DNA from: Micromussa lordhowensis
Taxonomy: Eukaryota > Cnidaria > Anthozoa > Scleractinia > Lobophylliidae
Direction of reading: 5' to 3'
DNA length: 64,000 bases
Assembly: GCA_964020085.1 (NCBI GenBank)
Contig: OZ026599.1
Location: 30,831,974-30,895,973, forward strand
Translations under genes and position numbers: made by a program
Notes under the pieces: model-generated
The model's input: only the letters and a program-made list of their open reading frames with translations
Told to the model about the DNA's origin: nothing
The model's database searches: none
In this document: positions 1 to 12,095 of the stretch, piece after piece
How the letters are laid out: each line of letters opens with the position of its first letter
Position numbering within the stretch: the stretch's first letter is position 1

Positions 1-2408
1 GACAATGTTGGCAAGGACACCTAAATCGGCCATTTTCTGAGATTTTGCCAAGGGGGACCAAGGGAAAATGCTCAAAAAAGTGGGCCGACTATAGGGGCTT
101 CAAAAACACCCTGGCGCAAATACCATCATCTCCTAATTAGTATGCACTTGAAGTGCAAACATAGGACAACATTTTGCTGCAAACTGCCGCTCCATAAGTG
201 TCCGTATAGCCGAGTTATGACAATGTTGGCAAGGACACCTAAATCGGCCATTTTCTGAGATTTTGCCAAAGGGAGACCAGGGGAAAATGCTCAAAAAAGT
301 AGGCCGACTATAGGGGCTTCAAAAACACCCGGGTGCAAATGCCATCATCTCCCAATTAATATGCACTTGAAGTGCAAACATAGGACAACATTTTGCTGCA
401 ATCTGCCGCTCCATAAGTGTCCGCATAGCCGAGTTATGACAATGTTGGCAAGGACACCTAAATCGGCCATTTTCTGAGATTTTGCCAAGGGGAGACCAAG
501 GAAAAATGCTCAAAAAAGTAGGCTGACTAGAGGGGCTTCAAAAAAACCCTGGCGCAAATGCCATCATCTCCTAATTAGTATGCACTTGAAGTGCAAACAT
601 AGGACAACATTTTGCTGCAAAATGCCGCTCCATAAGTGTCCGTATAGCCGAGTTATGACAATGTTGGCAAGGACGCTTAAATCGGCCATTTTCTGAGATT
701 TTGCCAAGGGGGGACCAAGGGAAAATGCTCAAAAAAGTAGGCCGACTATAGGGGCTTCAAAAACACCCTGGCGCAAATGCCATCATCTCCTAATTAGTAT
801 GCACTTAAAGTGCAAACATAGGACAACATTTTGCTGCGAACTGCCGCTCCACAAGTGTCCGTATAGCCGAGTTATGACAATGTTGGTAAGGACACCTAAA
901 TCGGCCATTTTCTGAGATTTTGCACGGGGGGAACAAGGGAAAATGCTCAAAACAGTAGGCCGACTATAGGGGCTTCAAAAACACCCTGGCGCAAATGCCA
1001 TCATCTCCTAATTAGTATGCACTTGAAGTGCAAACATAGGACAACATTTTGCTGCAAACTGCCGCTCCATAAGTGTCCGTATAGCCGAGTTATGACAATG
1101 TTGGCAAGGACACCTAAATCGGCCATTTTCTGAGATTTTGCCAAGGGGGACCAAGGGAAAATGCTCAAAAAAGTGGGCCGACTATAGGGGCTTCAAAAAC
1201 ACCCTGGCGCAAATACCATCATCTCCTAATTAGTATGCACTTGAAGTGCAAACATAGGACAACATTTTGCTGCAAACTGCCGCTCCATAAGTGTCCGTAT
1301 AGCCGAGTTATGACAATGTTGGCAAGGACACCTAAATCGGCCATTTTCTGAGATTTTGCCAAAGGGAGACCAGGGGAAAATGCTCAAAAAAGTAGGCCGA
1401 CTATAGGGGCTTGAAAAACACCCTGGCGCAAATGCCATCATCTCCACAGTAGTATGCATTTCAAGTGCAAATATAGGACAACATTTTGCTGCAAACTGCC
1501 GCTCCATAAGTGTCCGTATGGCCGAGTTATAACAATGTTGAAAAGGACACCTAAATCGGCCATTTTCTGAGATTTTTCCAAGGGGGGACCAAGGGAAAAC
1601 GCTCAAAAAAGTAGGCCGACTATAGGGGCTTCTAAACCACCCTGGCGCAAATGCCAGCATCTCGTAATTAGTATGCACTTGAAGTGCAAACATAGGACAA
1701 CATTTTGCTGCAAACTGCCGCTCCATAAGTGTCCGTATAGCCGAGTTATGACAATGTTGGCAAGGACACCTAAATCTGCCATTTTTTGAGATTTTGCCAA
1801 GGGGGGACCAAAGGAAAATGCTCAGAAAAGTAGGCCAACTATAGGGGCTTCAAAAACACCCTGGCGCAAATGCCATCATCTCCTAATTAGTATGCACTTG
1901 AAGTGCAAACATAGGACAACATTTTGCTGCAAACTGCCGCTCCATAAGTGTCCGTATAGCCGAGTTATGACAATGTTGGCAAGGAAACCTAAATCGGCCA
2001 TTTTCTGAGATTTTGCCAAGGGGGGGACCAAGGGAAAATGCTCAAAAAAAGTAGGCCGACTATAGGGGCTTCAGAAACACCCTGGCGCAAATACCATCAT
2101 CTCCTAATTAGTATGCACTTGAAGTGCAAACATAGGACAACAATCTGCTGCAAACTGCCGCTCCATAAGTGTCCGTATAGCCGAGTTATGACAATGTTGG
2201 CAAGGACACCTAAATCGGCCATTTTCTGAGATTTTGCTAAGGGAGGATCAAAGGAAAATGCTCAAAAAAGTAGGCCGACTATAGGGGCTTCAAAAACACC
2301 CTGACGCAAATGCCATTATCTCCTAATTAATATGCACTTGAAGTGCAAACATAGGACAACAATCTGCTGCAAACTGCCGCTCCATAAGTGTCCGTATAGC
2401 CGAGTTAT
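1..2408 (+). repeat. Subarray: leading copy of the T2-T11 higher-order series
   Basis: Eleven monomers. I use their diagnostic variants as type names. T2 (219): CACCCGGGTGC and CCGCATAGCC. T3 (438): GACTAGAGGGG and GCAAAATGCC. T4 (657): GACGCTTAAATC and GCGAACTGCC. T5 (876): TTGCACGGGGGGAAC. T6 (1094): GTGGGCCG and AAATACCATC. T7 (1312): CTTGAAAAAC and TCCACAGTAGTATGC. T8 (1531): GTTGAAAAGG and CTTCTAAACC. T9 (1750): TCTGCCATTTTTTGAG and CTCAGAAAAG. T10 (1969): CTTCAGAAAC and ACAATCTGC. T11 (2190): TTGCTAAGGGAGGATC. The first monomer matches T6, and 1-330 matches 1094-1423 at an offset of 1093 bp (5 monomers) before the two diverge. The same series returns at 11-20 kb. Confidence 0.88.
1226..1726 (-). 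other. Fortuitous 166-codon open frame over T6-T8, not a gene
   Basis: Read on the minus strand, the consensus monomer has two in-frame stops, TAG in the complement of CTCCTAATTAG and TGA in the complement of CTTCAAAAAC. In T7 (TCCACAGTAG, CTTGAAAAAC) and T8 (CTCGTAATTAG, CTTCTAAACC) both are changed, so the frame runs through more than two monomers. Its product would be a 73-residue repeat. The same frame, by duplication, is found at 13784-14284, 17067-17567, in shorter form at 15974-16354 and 19492-19977. No promoter, start context, unique domain or codon pattern supports expression. Confidence 0.85.
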
Positions 2409-5400
2409 GACAATGTTGGCAAGGGCACCTAAATCATCCATTTTCTGAGATTCTGCCAAGGGGGGACCAAGGGAAAATGCTCAAACAAGTAGGCCGACTA
2501 TAGGGGCTTCAAAAACACCCTGGCGCAAATGCCATCATCTCCTAATTAGTATGCACTTGAAGTGCAAACATAGGACAACATTTTGCTGCAAACTGCCGCT
2601 CCATAAGTGTCCGTATAGCCGAGTTATGACAATGTTGGCAAGGACACCTAAATCGCCCATTTTCTGAGATTTTGCAAACGGAGGACAAAGGGAAAATGCT
2701 CAAAAAATTAGGTCGACTATAGGGGCTTCAAAAACACCCTGGCGCAAATGCCATCATCTCCTAATAAGTATGCCCTTCAAGTGCAAACATAGGACAACAT
2801 TTTGCTGCAAACTGCCGCTCCATAAGTTTCCGTATAACCGAGTTATGACAATGTTGGCAAGGACACCTAAATCGGCCATTTTCTGAGATTTTGCCAAGGG
2901 GGGACCAAGGGAAAATGCTCAAAAAAGTAGGCCGACTATAGGGGCTTCAAACAAACCCTGGCGCAAATGCCATCATCTCCTAATTAGTATGCACTTGAAG
3001 TGCAAACATAGGACAACATTTTGCTGCAAACTGCCGCTCCATAAGTGTCCGTATAGCCGAGTTATGACAATGTTGGCAAGGACACCTAAATCGGCCATTT
3101 TCTGAGATTTTGCCAAGCGGGGACCAAGGGAAAATGCTCAAAAAAGTAGGCCGACTATAGGGGCTTCAAAAACACCCTGGCGCAAATGCCATCAATTCCT
3201 AATTTGTATGCACTTAAAGTGCAAACATAGGAAAACATTTTGCTGCAAACTGCCGCTCCATAAGTGTCCGTATAGCCGAGTTATGACAATGTTGGCAAGG
3301 ACACCTAAATCGCCCATTTTCTGAGATTTTGCAAACGGAGGACCAAGGAAAAATACTCAAAAAATTAGGTCGACTATAGGGGCTTCAAAAACACCCTGGC
3401 GCAAATGCCATGATCTCCTTATTAGTATGCACTTGAAATGCAAACATAGGACAACATTTTGCTGCAAACTGCCGCTCCATAAGTGTCCGTATAGCCGAGT
3501 TATGACAATGTTGGCAAGGGCACCTAAATCATCCATTTTCTGAGATTCTGCCAAGGGGGGACCAAGGGAAAATGCTCAAACAAGTAGGCCGACTATAGGG
3601 GCTTTAAAAACACCCTGGCGCAAATGCCATCATATCCTCATTAGTATGCACTTAAAGTGCAAACATAGGACAACATTTTGCTGCAAACTGCCGCTCCATA
3701 AGTGTCCGTATAGCCGAGTTATGACAATGTTGGCAAGGACACCTAAATCGGCCATTTTCTGAGATTTTGCCAAGGGGGGACCAAAGGAAAATGCTCAAAA
3801 ACGTAGGCCGACTATAGGGGCTTCAAAAACACCCTGGCGCAAATGCCATCATCTCCTAATTACTATGCAGTTGAAGTGCAAACATAGGACAACATTTTGC
3901 TGCAAACTGCCGCTCCATAAGTGTCCGTATAGCCGAGTTATGACAATGTTGGCAAGGACACCTAAATCGGCCATTTTCTGAGATTTTGCCAAGGAGGGAC
4001 CAAGGGAAAATGCTCAAAAAATAAGGCCGACTATAGGGGCTTCAAAAACACCCTGGCGCAAATGCCATCATCTCCTAATTTGTATGCACTTGAAGTGCAA
4101 ACATAGGACAACATTTTGCTGCAAACTGCCGTTCCATAAGTGTCCGTATAGCCAAATTATGACAATGTTGGCAAGGACACCTAAATCGGCCATTTTCTGA
4201 GATTTTGCCAAGGGGGGACCAAGGGAAAATGCTCAAAAAAGGAGGCCGACTATAGGGGCTTCAAAAACACCCTGGCGCAAATGCCATCATCTCCTAATTA
4301 GTATGCACTTGAAGTGCAAACATAGGACAACATTTTGCTGCAAACTGCCGCTCCATAAGTGTCCGTATAGCCGAGTTATGACAATGTTGGCAAGGACACC
4401 TAAATCGGCCATTTTCTGAGATTTTCCCAAGGAGGGACCAAGGGAAAATGCTCAAAAAAGTAGGCCGACTATAGGGGCTTCAAAAACACCCTGGCGCAAA
4501 TGCCATCATCTCCTAATTAGTATGCACTTGAAGTGCAAACATAGGACAACATTTTGCTGCAAACTGCCGCTCCATAAGTGTCCGTATAGCCGAGTTATGA
4601 CAATGTTGGCAAGGACACCTAAATCGGCCATTTTCTGAGATTTTGCCAAGCGGGGACCAAGGGAAAATGCTCAAAAAAGTAGGCCGACTATAGGGGCTTC
4701 AAAAACCCCCTGGCGCAAATGCCATCAATTCCTAATTTTTATGCACTTAAAGTGCAAACATAGGAAAACATTTTGCTGCAAACTGCCGCTCCATAAGTGT
4801 CCGTATAGCCGAGTTATGACAATGTTGGCAAGGACACCTAAATCGGCCATTTTCTGAGATTTTGCCAAGGGGGGACCAAGGGAAAATGCTCAAAAAAGTA
4901 GGCCGACTATGGGGACTTCAAAAACACCCTGGCGCAAATGCCATCATCTCCTAATTTGTATGCGGTTGAAGTGCAAACGTAGGACAACATTTTGCTGCAA
5001 ACTCCCGCTCCATAAGTGTCCGTATAGCCGAGTTATGACAATGTTGGCAAGGACACCTAAATCGGCCATTTTCTGAGATTTTGCCAAAGGGGGACCAAGG
5101 GAAAATGTCCAAAAAAGTAGGCTGACTATAGGGGCTTCAAAAACACCCTGGCGCAAATGCCATCATCTCCTAATTAGTATGCACTTGAAGTACAAACATA
5201 GGAAAACATTTTGCTGTAAACTGCCGCTCCATAAGTGTCCGTATAGCCGAGTTATGACAATGTTGGCAAGGACACCTTAATCGGCCATTTTTTGAGATTT
5301 TGCCAAGGGGGACCAAGGGAAAATGCTCAAAAAAAGTAGGCCGACTATAGGAGCTTCAAAAACACCCTGGCGCAAATGCCATCTTCTCCTAATTAGTATG

Positions 5401-7663
5401 CACTTGAAGTGAAAACATAGGACAACATTCTGCTGCAAACTGCCGCTCCATAAGTGTCCGTATAGCCGAGTTATGACAATGTTGGCAAGGACACCTAAAT
5501 CGGCCATTTTCTGAAATTTTGCCAAGGGGGTCCAAGGGAAAATGCTCAAAAAAGTAGGCCGACTATAGGGGCTTCAAAAACACCCTGGCGCAAATGCCAT
5601 CAATTCCTAATTTGTATGCACTTAAAGTGCAAACAGAGGAAAACATTTTGCTGCAAACTGCCGCTCCATAAGTGTCCGTATAGCCGAGTTATGACAATGT
5701 TGGCAAGGACACCTAAATCTGCCATTTTCTGAGATTTTGCCAAGGGGGGGCCAAAGGAAAATGCTCAGAAAAGTAGGCCAACTATAGGGGCTTCAAAAAC
5801 ACCCTGGCGCAAATGCCATCATCTCCTAATTAGTATGCACTTGAAGTGCAAACATAGGACAACATTTTGCTGCAAACTGCCTCTCCATAAGTGTCCGTAT
5901 AGCCGAGTTATGACAATGTTGGCAAGGACACCTAAATCGCCCATTTTCTGAGATTTTGCCAAGGGGGGACCAAGGGAAAATTCTCAAAACAGTAGGCCGA
6001 CTATAGGGGCTTCAAAAACACCCTGGCGCAAATGCCATCATGTCCTAATTAGTATGCACTTGAAGTGCAAACATAGGACAACAGTTTGCTGCAAACTGCC
6101 GCTCCATAAGTGTCCGTATAGCCGAGTTATGACAATGTTGGCAAGGACACCTAAATCGGCCATTTTCTGAGATTTTGCCTAGCGGGGACCAAGGGAAAAT
6201 GCTCAAAAAAGTAGGCCGACTATAGGGGCTTCAAAAACACCCTGGCGCAAATGCCATCATCTCTTAATTAGTATGCACTTAAAGTGCAAACATAGGACAA
6301 CAGTTTGCTGCAAACTGCCGCTCCATAAGTGTCCGTATAGCCGAGTTATGACAATGTTGGCAAGGACACCTAAATCGGCCATTTTCTGAGATTTTGCCAA
6401 GCGGGGACCAAGGGAAAATGCTCAAAAAAAGTAGGACGACTATAGGGGCTTCAAAAACACCCTGGCGCAAATGCCATCATCTCCTAATTAGTATGCACTT
6501 GAAGTGAAAACATAGGACAACATTCTGCTGCAAACTGCCGCTCCATAAGTGTCCGTATAGCCGAGTTATGACAATGTTGGCAAGGAAACCTAAATCGGCC
6601 ATTTTCTGAGATTTTGCCAAGGGGGTCCAAGGGAAAATGCTCAAAAAAGTAGGCCGACTATAGGGGCTTCAAAAACACCCTGGCGCAAATCCCATCAATT
6701 CCTAATTTGTATGCACTTAAAGTGCAAACATAGGAAACCATTTTGCTGCAAACTGCCGCTCCATAAGTGTCCGTATAGCCGAGTTATGACAATGTTGGCA
6801 AGGACACCTAAATCTGCCATTTTCTGAGATTTTGCCAAGGGGGGGCCAAAGGAAAATGCTCAGAAAAGTAGGCCAACTATAGGGGCTTAAAAAAAACCCT
6901 GGCGCAAATGCCATCATCTCCTAATTAGTATGCACTTGAAGTGCAAACATAGGACAACATTTTGCTGCAAACTGCCACTCCATAAGTGTCCGTATAGCCG
7001 AGTTATGACAATGTTGGCAAGGACACCTAAATCGGCCATTTTCTGAGATTTTGCCAAGGGGGGACCAAGTGAAAATGCTCAAAAAAGTAGGCCGACTATA
7101 GGGGCTTCAAAAACACCCTGGCGCAAATGCCATCATCTCCTAAATAGTATGCACTTGAAGTGCAAACATAGGACAACATTTTGCTGCAAACTGCCGCTCC
7201 ATAAGTGTCCGTATAGCCGAGTTATGACAATGTTGGCAAGGACACCTAAATCGGCCATTTTCTGAGATTTTGCCAAGGGGGGACCAAGGGAAAATGCTCA
7301 AAAAAGTAGGCCGACTATAGGGGCTTCAAAAACACCCTGGCGCAAATGCCATCATCTCCTAATTAGTATGCACTTGAAGTGCAAACGTAGGACAACATTT
7401 TGCTGCAAACTGCCGCTCCATAAGTGTCCGTATAGCCGAGTTATGACAATGTTGGCAAGGACACCTAAATCGGCCATTTTCTAAGATTTTGCCAAAGGGG
7501 GACCAAGGGAAAATGCTCAAAAAAGTAGGCCGACTATAGGGGCTTCAAAAACACACTGGCGCAAATGCCATCATCTCCTTATTAGTATGCACTTGAAGAG
7601 CAAACATAGGACAACATTTTGCTGCAAACTGCCGCTCCATAAGTGTCCGTATAGCCGAGTTAT
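2409..7663 (+). repeat. Subarray: mixed monomers with 3-, 5- and 7-monomer spacings
   Basis: About 24 monomers, no gene. Rare variants reveal local duplications. GGTCGAC at 2711 recurs at 3368 (657 bp, 3 monomers). The GGGCACC/ATCATCC copy at 2421 recurs at 3516 (1095 bp, 5 monomers). The AAGCGGGG copy with CATCAATTCC recurs after 1533 bp (3115 to 4648, 7 monomers). A stretch near 5300-5900, with GTGAAAACAT, a TCCAAGG variant and CATCAATTCC, repeats near 6400-7000 at about 1095 bp. Many palindrome centres are A. Confidence 0.85.
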
Positions 7664-8757
7664 GACAATGTTGGCAAGGACACCTAAATCGGCCATTTTC
7701 TAAGATTTTGCCAAGGGGGGACCAAGGGAAATTGCTCAAAAAAGTAGGCCGACTATAGGGGCTTCAAAAACACCCGGGTGCAAATGCCATCATCTCCCAA
7801 TTAGTATGCACTTGAAGTGCAAACATAGGACAACATTTTGCTGCAATCTGCCGCTCCATAAGTGTCCGCATAGCCGAGTTATGACAATGTTGGCAAGGAC
7901 ACCTAAATCGGCCATTTTCTGAGATTTTGCCAAGGGGGACCAAGGAAAAATGCTCAAAAAAGTAGGCTGACTAGAGGGGCTTCAAAACCACCCTGGCGCA
8001 AATGCCATTATCTCCTAATTAGTATGCACTTGAAGTGCAAACATAGGACAACATTTTGCTGCAAAATGCCGCTCCATAAGTGTCCGTATAGCCGAGTTAT
8101 GACAATGTTATAAAGGACACCTAAATCGGCCATTTTCTGAGATTTTGCCAAGGGGGGACCAAGGGAAAATGCTCAAAAAAGTAGGCCGACTATAGGGGCT
8201 TCAAAAACACCCTGGCGCAAATGCCATCATCTCTTAATTAGTATGCACTTAAAGTGCAAACATAGGACAACATTTTGCTGCGTACTGCCGCTCCACAAGT
8301 GTCCGTATAGCCGAGTTATGACAATGTTGGCAAGGACACCTAAATCGGCCATTTTCTGAGATTTTGCCAAGGGGGGACCAAGGGAAAATGCTCAAAAAAG
8401 TAGGCCGACTATAGGGGCTTCAAAAACACCCTGGCGGAAATGCCATCATCTTCTAATTAGTATGCACTTGAAGTGCAAACGTAGGACAACATTTTGCTGC
8501 AAACTGCCGCTCAATAAGTGTCCGTATAGCCGAGTTATGACAATGTTGGCAAGGACACCTAAATCGGCCATTTTCCGAGATTTTGCCAAAGGGGGACCGA
8601 GGGAAAATGCTCAAAAAAGCAGGCCGACTATAGGGGCTTAAAAAACACACTGGCGCAAATGCCATCATCTCCTAATTAGTATGCACTTGAAGTGCAAACA
8701 TAGGACAACATTTTGCTGCAAACTGCCGCTCCATAAGTGTCCGTATAGCCGAGTTAT
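7664..8757 (+). repeat. Subarray: diverged T2-T3-T4 copies plus two ordinary monomers
   Basis: The monomer at 7664 has the T2 marks (CACCCGGGTGC, GCAATCTGCC, CCGCATAGCC), that at 7883 the T3 marks (GACTAGAGGGG, GCAAAATGCC) and that at 8101 a T4-like form (CTTAAAGTGC, CCACAAGTG, but GTTATAAAGG at its start). Each differs from the copies at 219-875 by several changes, so this is an older or partly converted relative of the same cassette. Two near-consensus monomers follow up to the 64-bp insert. Confidence 0.82.
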
Positions 8758-8762
8758 GACAA

Positions 8763-8826
8763 TTTCCTCTCTCCATTTTTTTTCTTTCTCCATTTTTTTA
8801 TTCTTTTTTTTTTTTCATTTTTTTTA
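8763..8826. other. 64-bp pyrimidine-rich insertion, the only non-satellite sequence
   Basis: A monomer is split between GACAA (ending 8762) and TGTTGG (from 8827). Removing 8763-8826 restores a normal monomer. The insert is almost only C and T, with T-runs of 8, 7, 12 and 8 and three CAT(n) units starting near 8774, 8791 and 8816, so it has a loose internal repeat. AT flanks it on both sides (8762-8763 and 8826-8827), which may be a 2-bp target duplication or only alignment ambiguity. On the minus strand it is A-rich and includes AATAAA (complement of 8797-8802). It could be the tail of a severely truncated retroposon, an expanded microsatellite, or filler from break repair. None is proven. 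Confidence 0.9.
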
Positions 8827-10562
8827 TGTTGGCAAGGACACCTAAATCGGCCATTTTCTGAGATTTTGCCAAGGGGGGACCAAGGGAAAATGCTCAAAAC
8901 AGTAGGCCGACTATATAAGCTTCAAAAACACCCTGGCGCAAATGCCATCATCTCCTAGTTAGTATGCACTTGAATTGCAAACATAGGACAACATTTTGCT
9001 GCAAACTGCCGCTCCATAAGTATCCGTATAGCCGAGTTATGACAATGTTGGCAAGGACACCTAAATCGGCCATTTTCTGAGATTTTGCCAAGGGGGGACC
9101 AAGGGAAAATGCTCAAAAAAGTAGGCTGACTATAGGGGCTTTAAAAACACCCTGGCGCAAATGCCATCATCTCCTAATTAGTATGCACTTGAAGTGTAAA
9201 CATAGGACAACATTTTGCTGCAAACTGCCGCTCCATAAGTGTCCGTATAGCCGAGTTATGACAATGTTGGCAAGGACACCTAAATCGGCCATTTTCTGAG
9301 ATTTTGCCAAGGGGGGACCAAGGGAAAATGCTCAAAAAAGTAGGCCGACTATAGGGGCTTCAAAAGCACCCTGGCGCAAATGCCATCATCTCCTAATTAG
9401 TATGCGCTTAAAGTGCAAACATAGGACAACATTCTGCTGCAAACTGCCGCTCCATAAGTGTCCGTATAGCCGAGTTATGACAATGTTGGCAAGGACACCT
9501 AAATCGGCCATTTTCTGAGATTTTGCCAAGGGGGGGGGGGGGGGTGGGGGGCAAGGGAAAATGCTCAAAAACGTAGGCCGACTATAGAGGCTTCAAAAAC
9601 ACCCTGGCGCAAATGGCATCATCTCCTAATTAGTATGCACTTAAAGTGCAAACATAGGACAACATTTTGCTGCAAACTGCCGCTCCATAAGTGTCCGCAT
9701 TGCCGAGTTATGACAATGTTGGCAAGGACACCTAAATCGGCCATTTTCTGAGATTTTGCCAAGGGGGTCCAAGTGAAAATGCTTAAAAAAGAAGGCCTAA
9801 TATAGGTGCTTCAAAAACACCCTGGCGCAAATGCCATCAATTCCTAATTAGTATGCACTTAAAGTGCAAACATAGGACAACATTTTCCTGCAAACTGCCG
9901 CTCCATAAGTGTCCGTATAGCCGAGTTATGACAATGTTGGCAAGGACACCTAAATCGCCCATTTTCTGAGATTTTGCCAACCGAGGACCAAGGGAAAATG
10001 CTCAAAAAAGTAGGCCGACTCTAGGGGCTTCAAAAACACCCTGGCGCAAATGCCATCATCTCCTAATTAGTATGCACTTGAAGTGCAAACATAGGACAAC
10101 ATTTTGCTGCAAACTAACGCTCCATAAGTGTCCGTATAGCCGAGTTATGACAATGTTGGCAAGGACACCTAAATCGGCCATTTTCTGAGATTTTGCCAAG
10201 GGGGGACCAAGGGAAAATGCTCAAAAAAGTAGGCTGACTATAGGGGCTTCAAAAACACCCTGGCGCGAAAGCCATCATCTCCTAACTAGTATGCACTTGA
10301 AGTGCAAACATAGGACCACATTTTGCTGCAAACTGCCGTTCCATAAGTGTCCGTATAGCCGAGTTATGACAATGTTGGCAAGGACACCTAAATCGGCCAT
10401 TTTCTGAGATTTTGGAAAGGGGGACCAAGGGAAAATGCTCAAAAAAGTAGGCCCACTATAAGGGCTGCAAAAACACCCTGGCGCAAATGCCATCATCTCC
10501 TAATTAGTATGCACTTGAAGTGCAAACGTAGGACAACATTTTGCTGCAAACTGCCGCTCCAG
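8827..10562 (+). repeat. Subarray: mixed monomers after the insert
   Basis: About eight monomers close to consensus, no gene. Individual marks include CTATATAAGC near 8912, an extreme G-tract at 9530-9551, GAAGGCCTAATATAGG near 9790, and AACTAACGCTCC near 10114. No higher-order copy of this stretch is obvious to me elsewhere in the window, so it looks less homogenised than what follows. Confidence 0.8.
9530..9551 (+). repeat. Expanded G-tract, G15-T-G6
   Basis: The consensus G-tract is six G followed by ACC. Here it is 15 G, one T and six G, then CAAGGG. This is the longest homopolymer of G in the window. Runs of this kind can form G-quadruplexes and are also a common site of sequencing or assembly error, so the exact length should be treated with caution. 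Confidence 0.85.
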
Positions 10563-12095
10563 AAGTGTCCGTATAGCCGAGTTATGACAATGTTGGCAAG
10601 GACACCTAAATCGGCCATTTTCTGAGATTTTGCCAAAGGGGGACCAACGGAAAATGCTCAAAAAATTAGGCCGACTATAGGGGCTTCAAAAACACACTGG
10701 CGCAAATGCCATCATCTCCTAATTAGTATGCACTTGAAGTGCAAACATAGGACAACATTTTGCTGCAAACTGCCGCTCCATAAGTGTCCGTATAGCCGAG
10801 TTATGACAATGTTGGCAAGGACACCTAAATCGGCCATTTTCTAAGATTTTGCCAAGGGGGGACCAAGGGAAAATGCTCAAAAAAAGTAGGCCGACTATAG
10901 GGGCTTCAGAAACACCCTGGCGCAAATACCATCATCTCCTAATTAGTATGCACTTGAAGTGCAAACATAGGACAACAATCTGCTGCAAACTGCCGCTCCA
11001 TAAGTGTCCGTATAGCCGAGTTATGACAATGTTGGCAAGGACACCTAAATCGGCCATTTTCTGAGATTTTGCTAAGGGAGGATCAAAGGAAAATGCTCAA
11101 AAAAGTAGGCCGACTATAGGGGCTTCAAAAACACCCTGACGCAAATGCCATTATCTCCTAATTAATATGCACTTGAAAAGCAAACATAGGACAACATTTT
11201 GCTGCAAACTGCCGCTCAATAAGTGTCCGTATAGCCGAGTTATGACAATGTTGGCAAGGACACCTAAATCGGCCATTTTCTGAGATTTTGCCAAGGGGGG
11301 ACCAAGGGAAAACGCTCAAAAAAGTAGGCCGACTATAGGGGCTTCAAAAACACCCGGGTGCAAATGCCATCATCTCCCAATTAATATGCACTTGAAGTGC
11401 AAACATAGGACAACATTTTGCTGCAATCTGCCGCTCCATAAGTGTCCGCATAGCCGAGTTATGACAATGTTGGCAAGGACACCTAAATCGGCCATTTTCT
11501 GAGATTTTGCCAAGGGGAGACCAAGGAAAAATGCTCAAAAAAGTAGGCTGACTAGAGGGGCTTCAAAAAAACCCTGGCGCAAATGCCATCATCTCCTAAT
11601 TAGTATGCACTTGAAGTGCAAACATAGGACAACATTTTGCTGCAAAATGCCGCTCCATAAGTGTCCGTATAGCCGAGTTATGACAATGTTGGCAAGGACG
11701 CTTAAATCGGCCATTTTCTGAGATTTTGCCAAGGGGGGACCAAGGGAAAATGCTCAAAAAAGTAGGCCGACTATAGGGGCTTCAAAAACACCCTGGCGCA
11801 AATGCCATCATCTCCTAATTAGTATGCACTTAAAGTGCAAACATAGGACAACATTTTGCTGCGAACTGCCGCTCCACAAGTGTCCGTATAGCCGAGTTAT
11901 GACAATGTTGGTAAGGACACCTAAATCGGCCATTTTCTGAGATTTTGCACGGGGGGAACAAGGGAAAATGCTCAAAACAGTAGGCCGACTATAGGGGCTT
12001 CAAAAACACCCTGGCGCAAATGCCATCATCTCCTAATTAGTATGCACTTGAAGTGCAAACATAGGACAACATTTTGCTGCAAACTGCCGCTCCAT
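10563..12095 (+). repeat. 7-monomer higher-order unit, copy 1 (1533 bp)
   Basis: Seven monomers: a CCAACGG/AAAAAATTAGG form, T10, T11, T2, T3, T4 and T5. It is followed directly by a copy of itself at an offset of exactly 1533 bp (7 x 219). The T11 member has CTTGAAAAGC and CTCAATAAG in place of the palindrome and CTCCATAAG, a form shared by later T11 copies but not by the copy at 2190. Identity with the second unit starts close to 10563; just upstream (10527, 10561) the sequences differ. Confidence 0.92.

Noticed and set aside
1226..1726. Possible protein gene of 166 residues, with copies at 13784-14284 and 17067-17567
   Set aside because: It is the satellite monomer read through two mutated stops, and the copies arise from duplication of the same T6-T8 block. 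There is no unique sequence, signal or domain, and most other monomers have the stops.
1226..1726. Cysteine/histidine cluster (CPFQHC, CPCQHCH, AAKCCP) resembling a zinc-binding motif
   Set aside because: It comes from the complement of one stretch of the monomer and has no known zinc-finger spacing. With no evidence of translation the resemblance is taken as chance.
8776..8825. T-runs as a polymerase III terminator of a small RNA gene
   Set aside because: No A or B box and no tRNA- or 5S-like sequence precedes it. The flanks are plain satellite on both sides.
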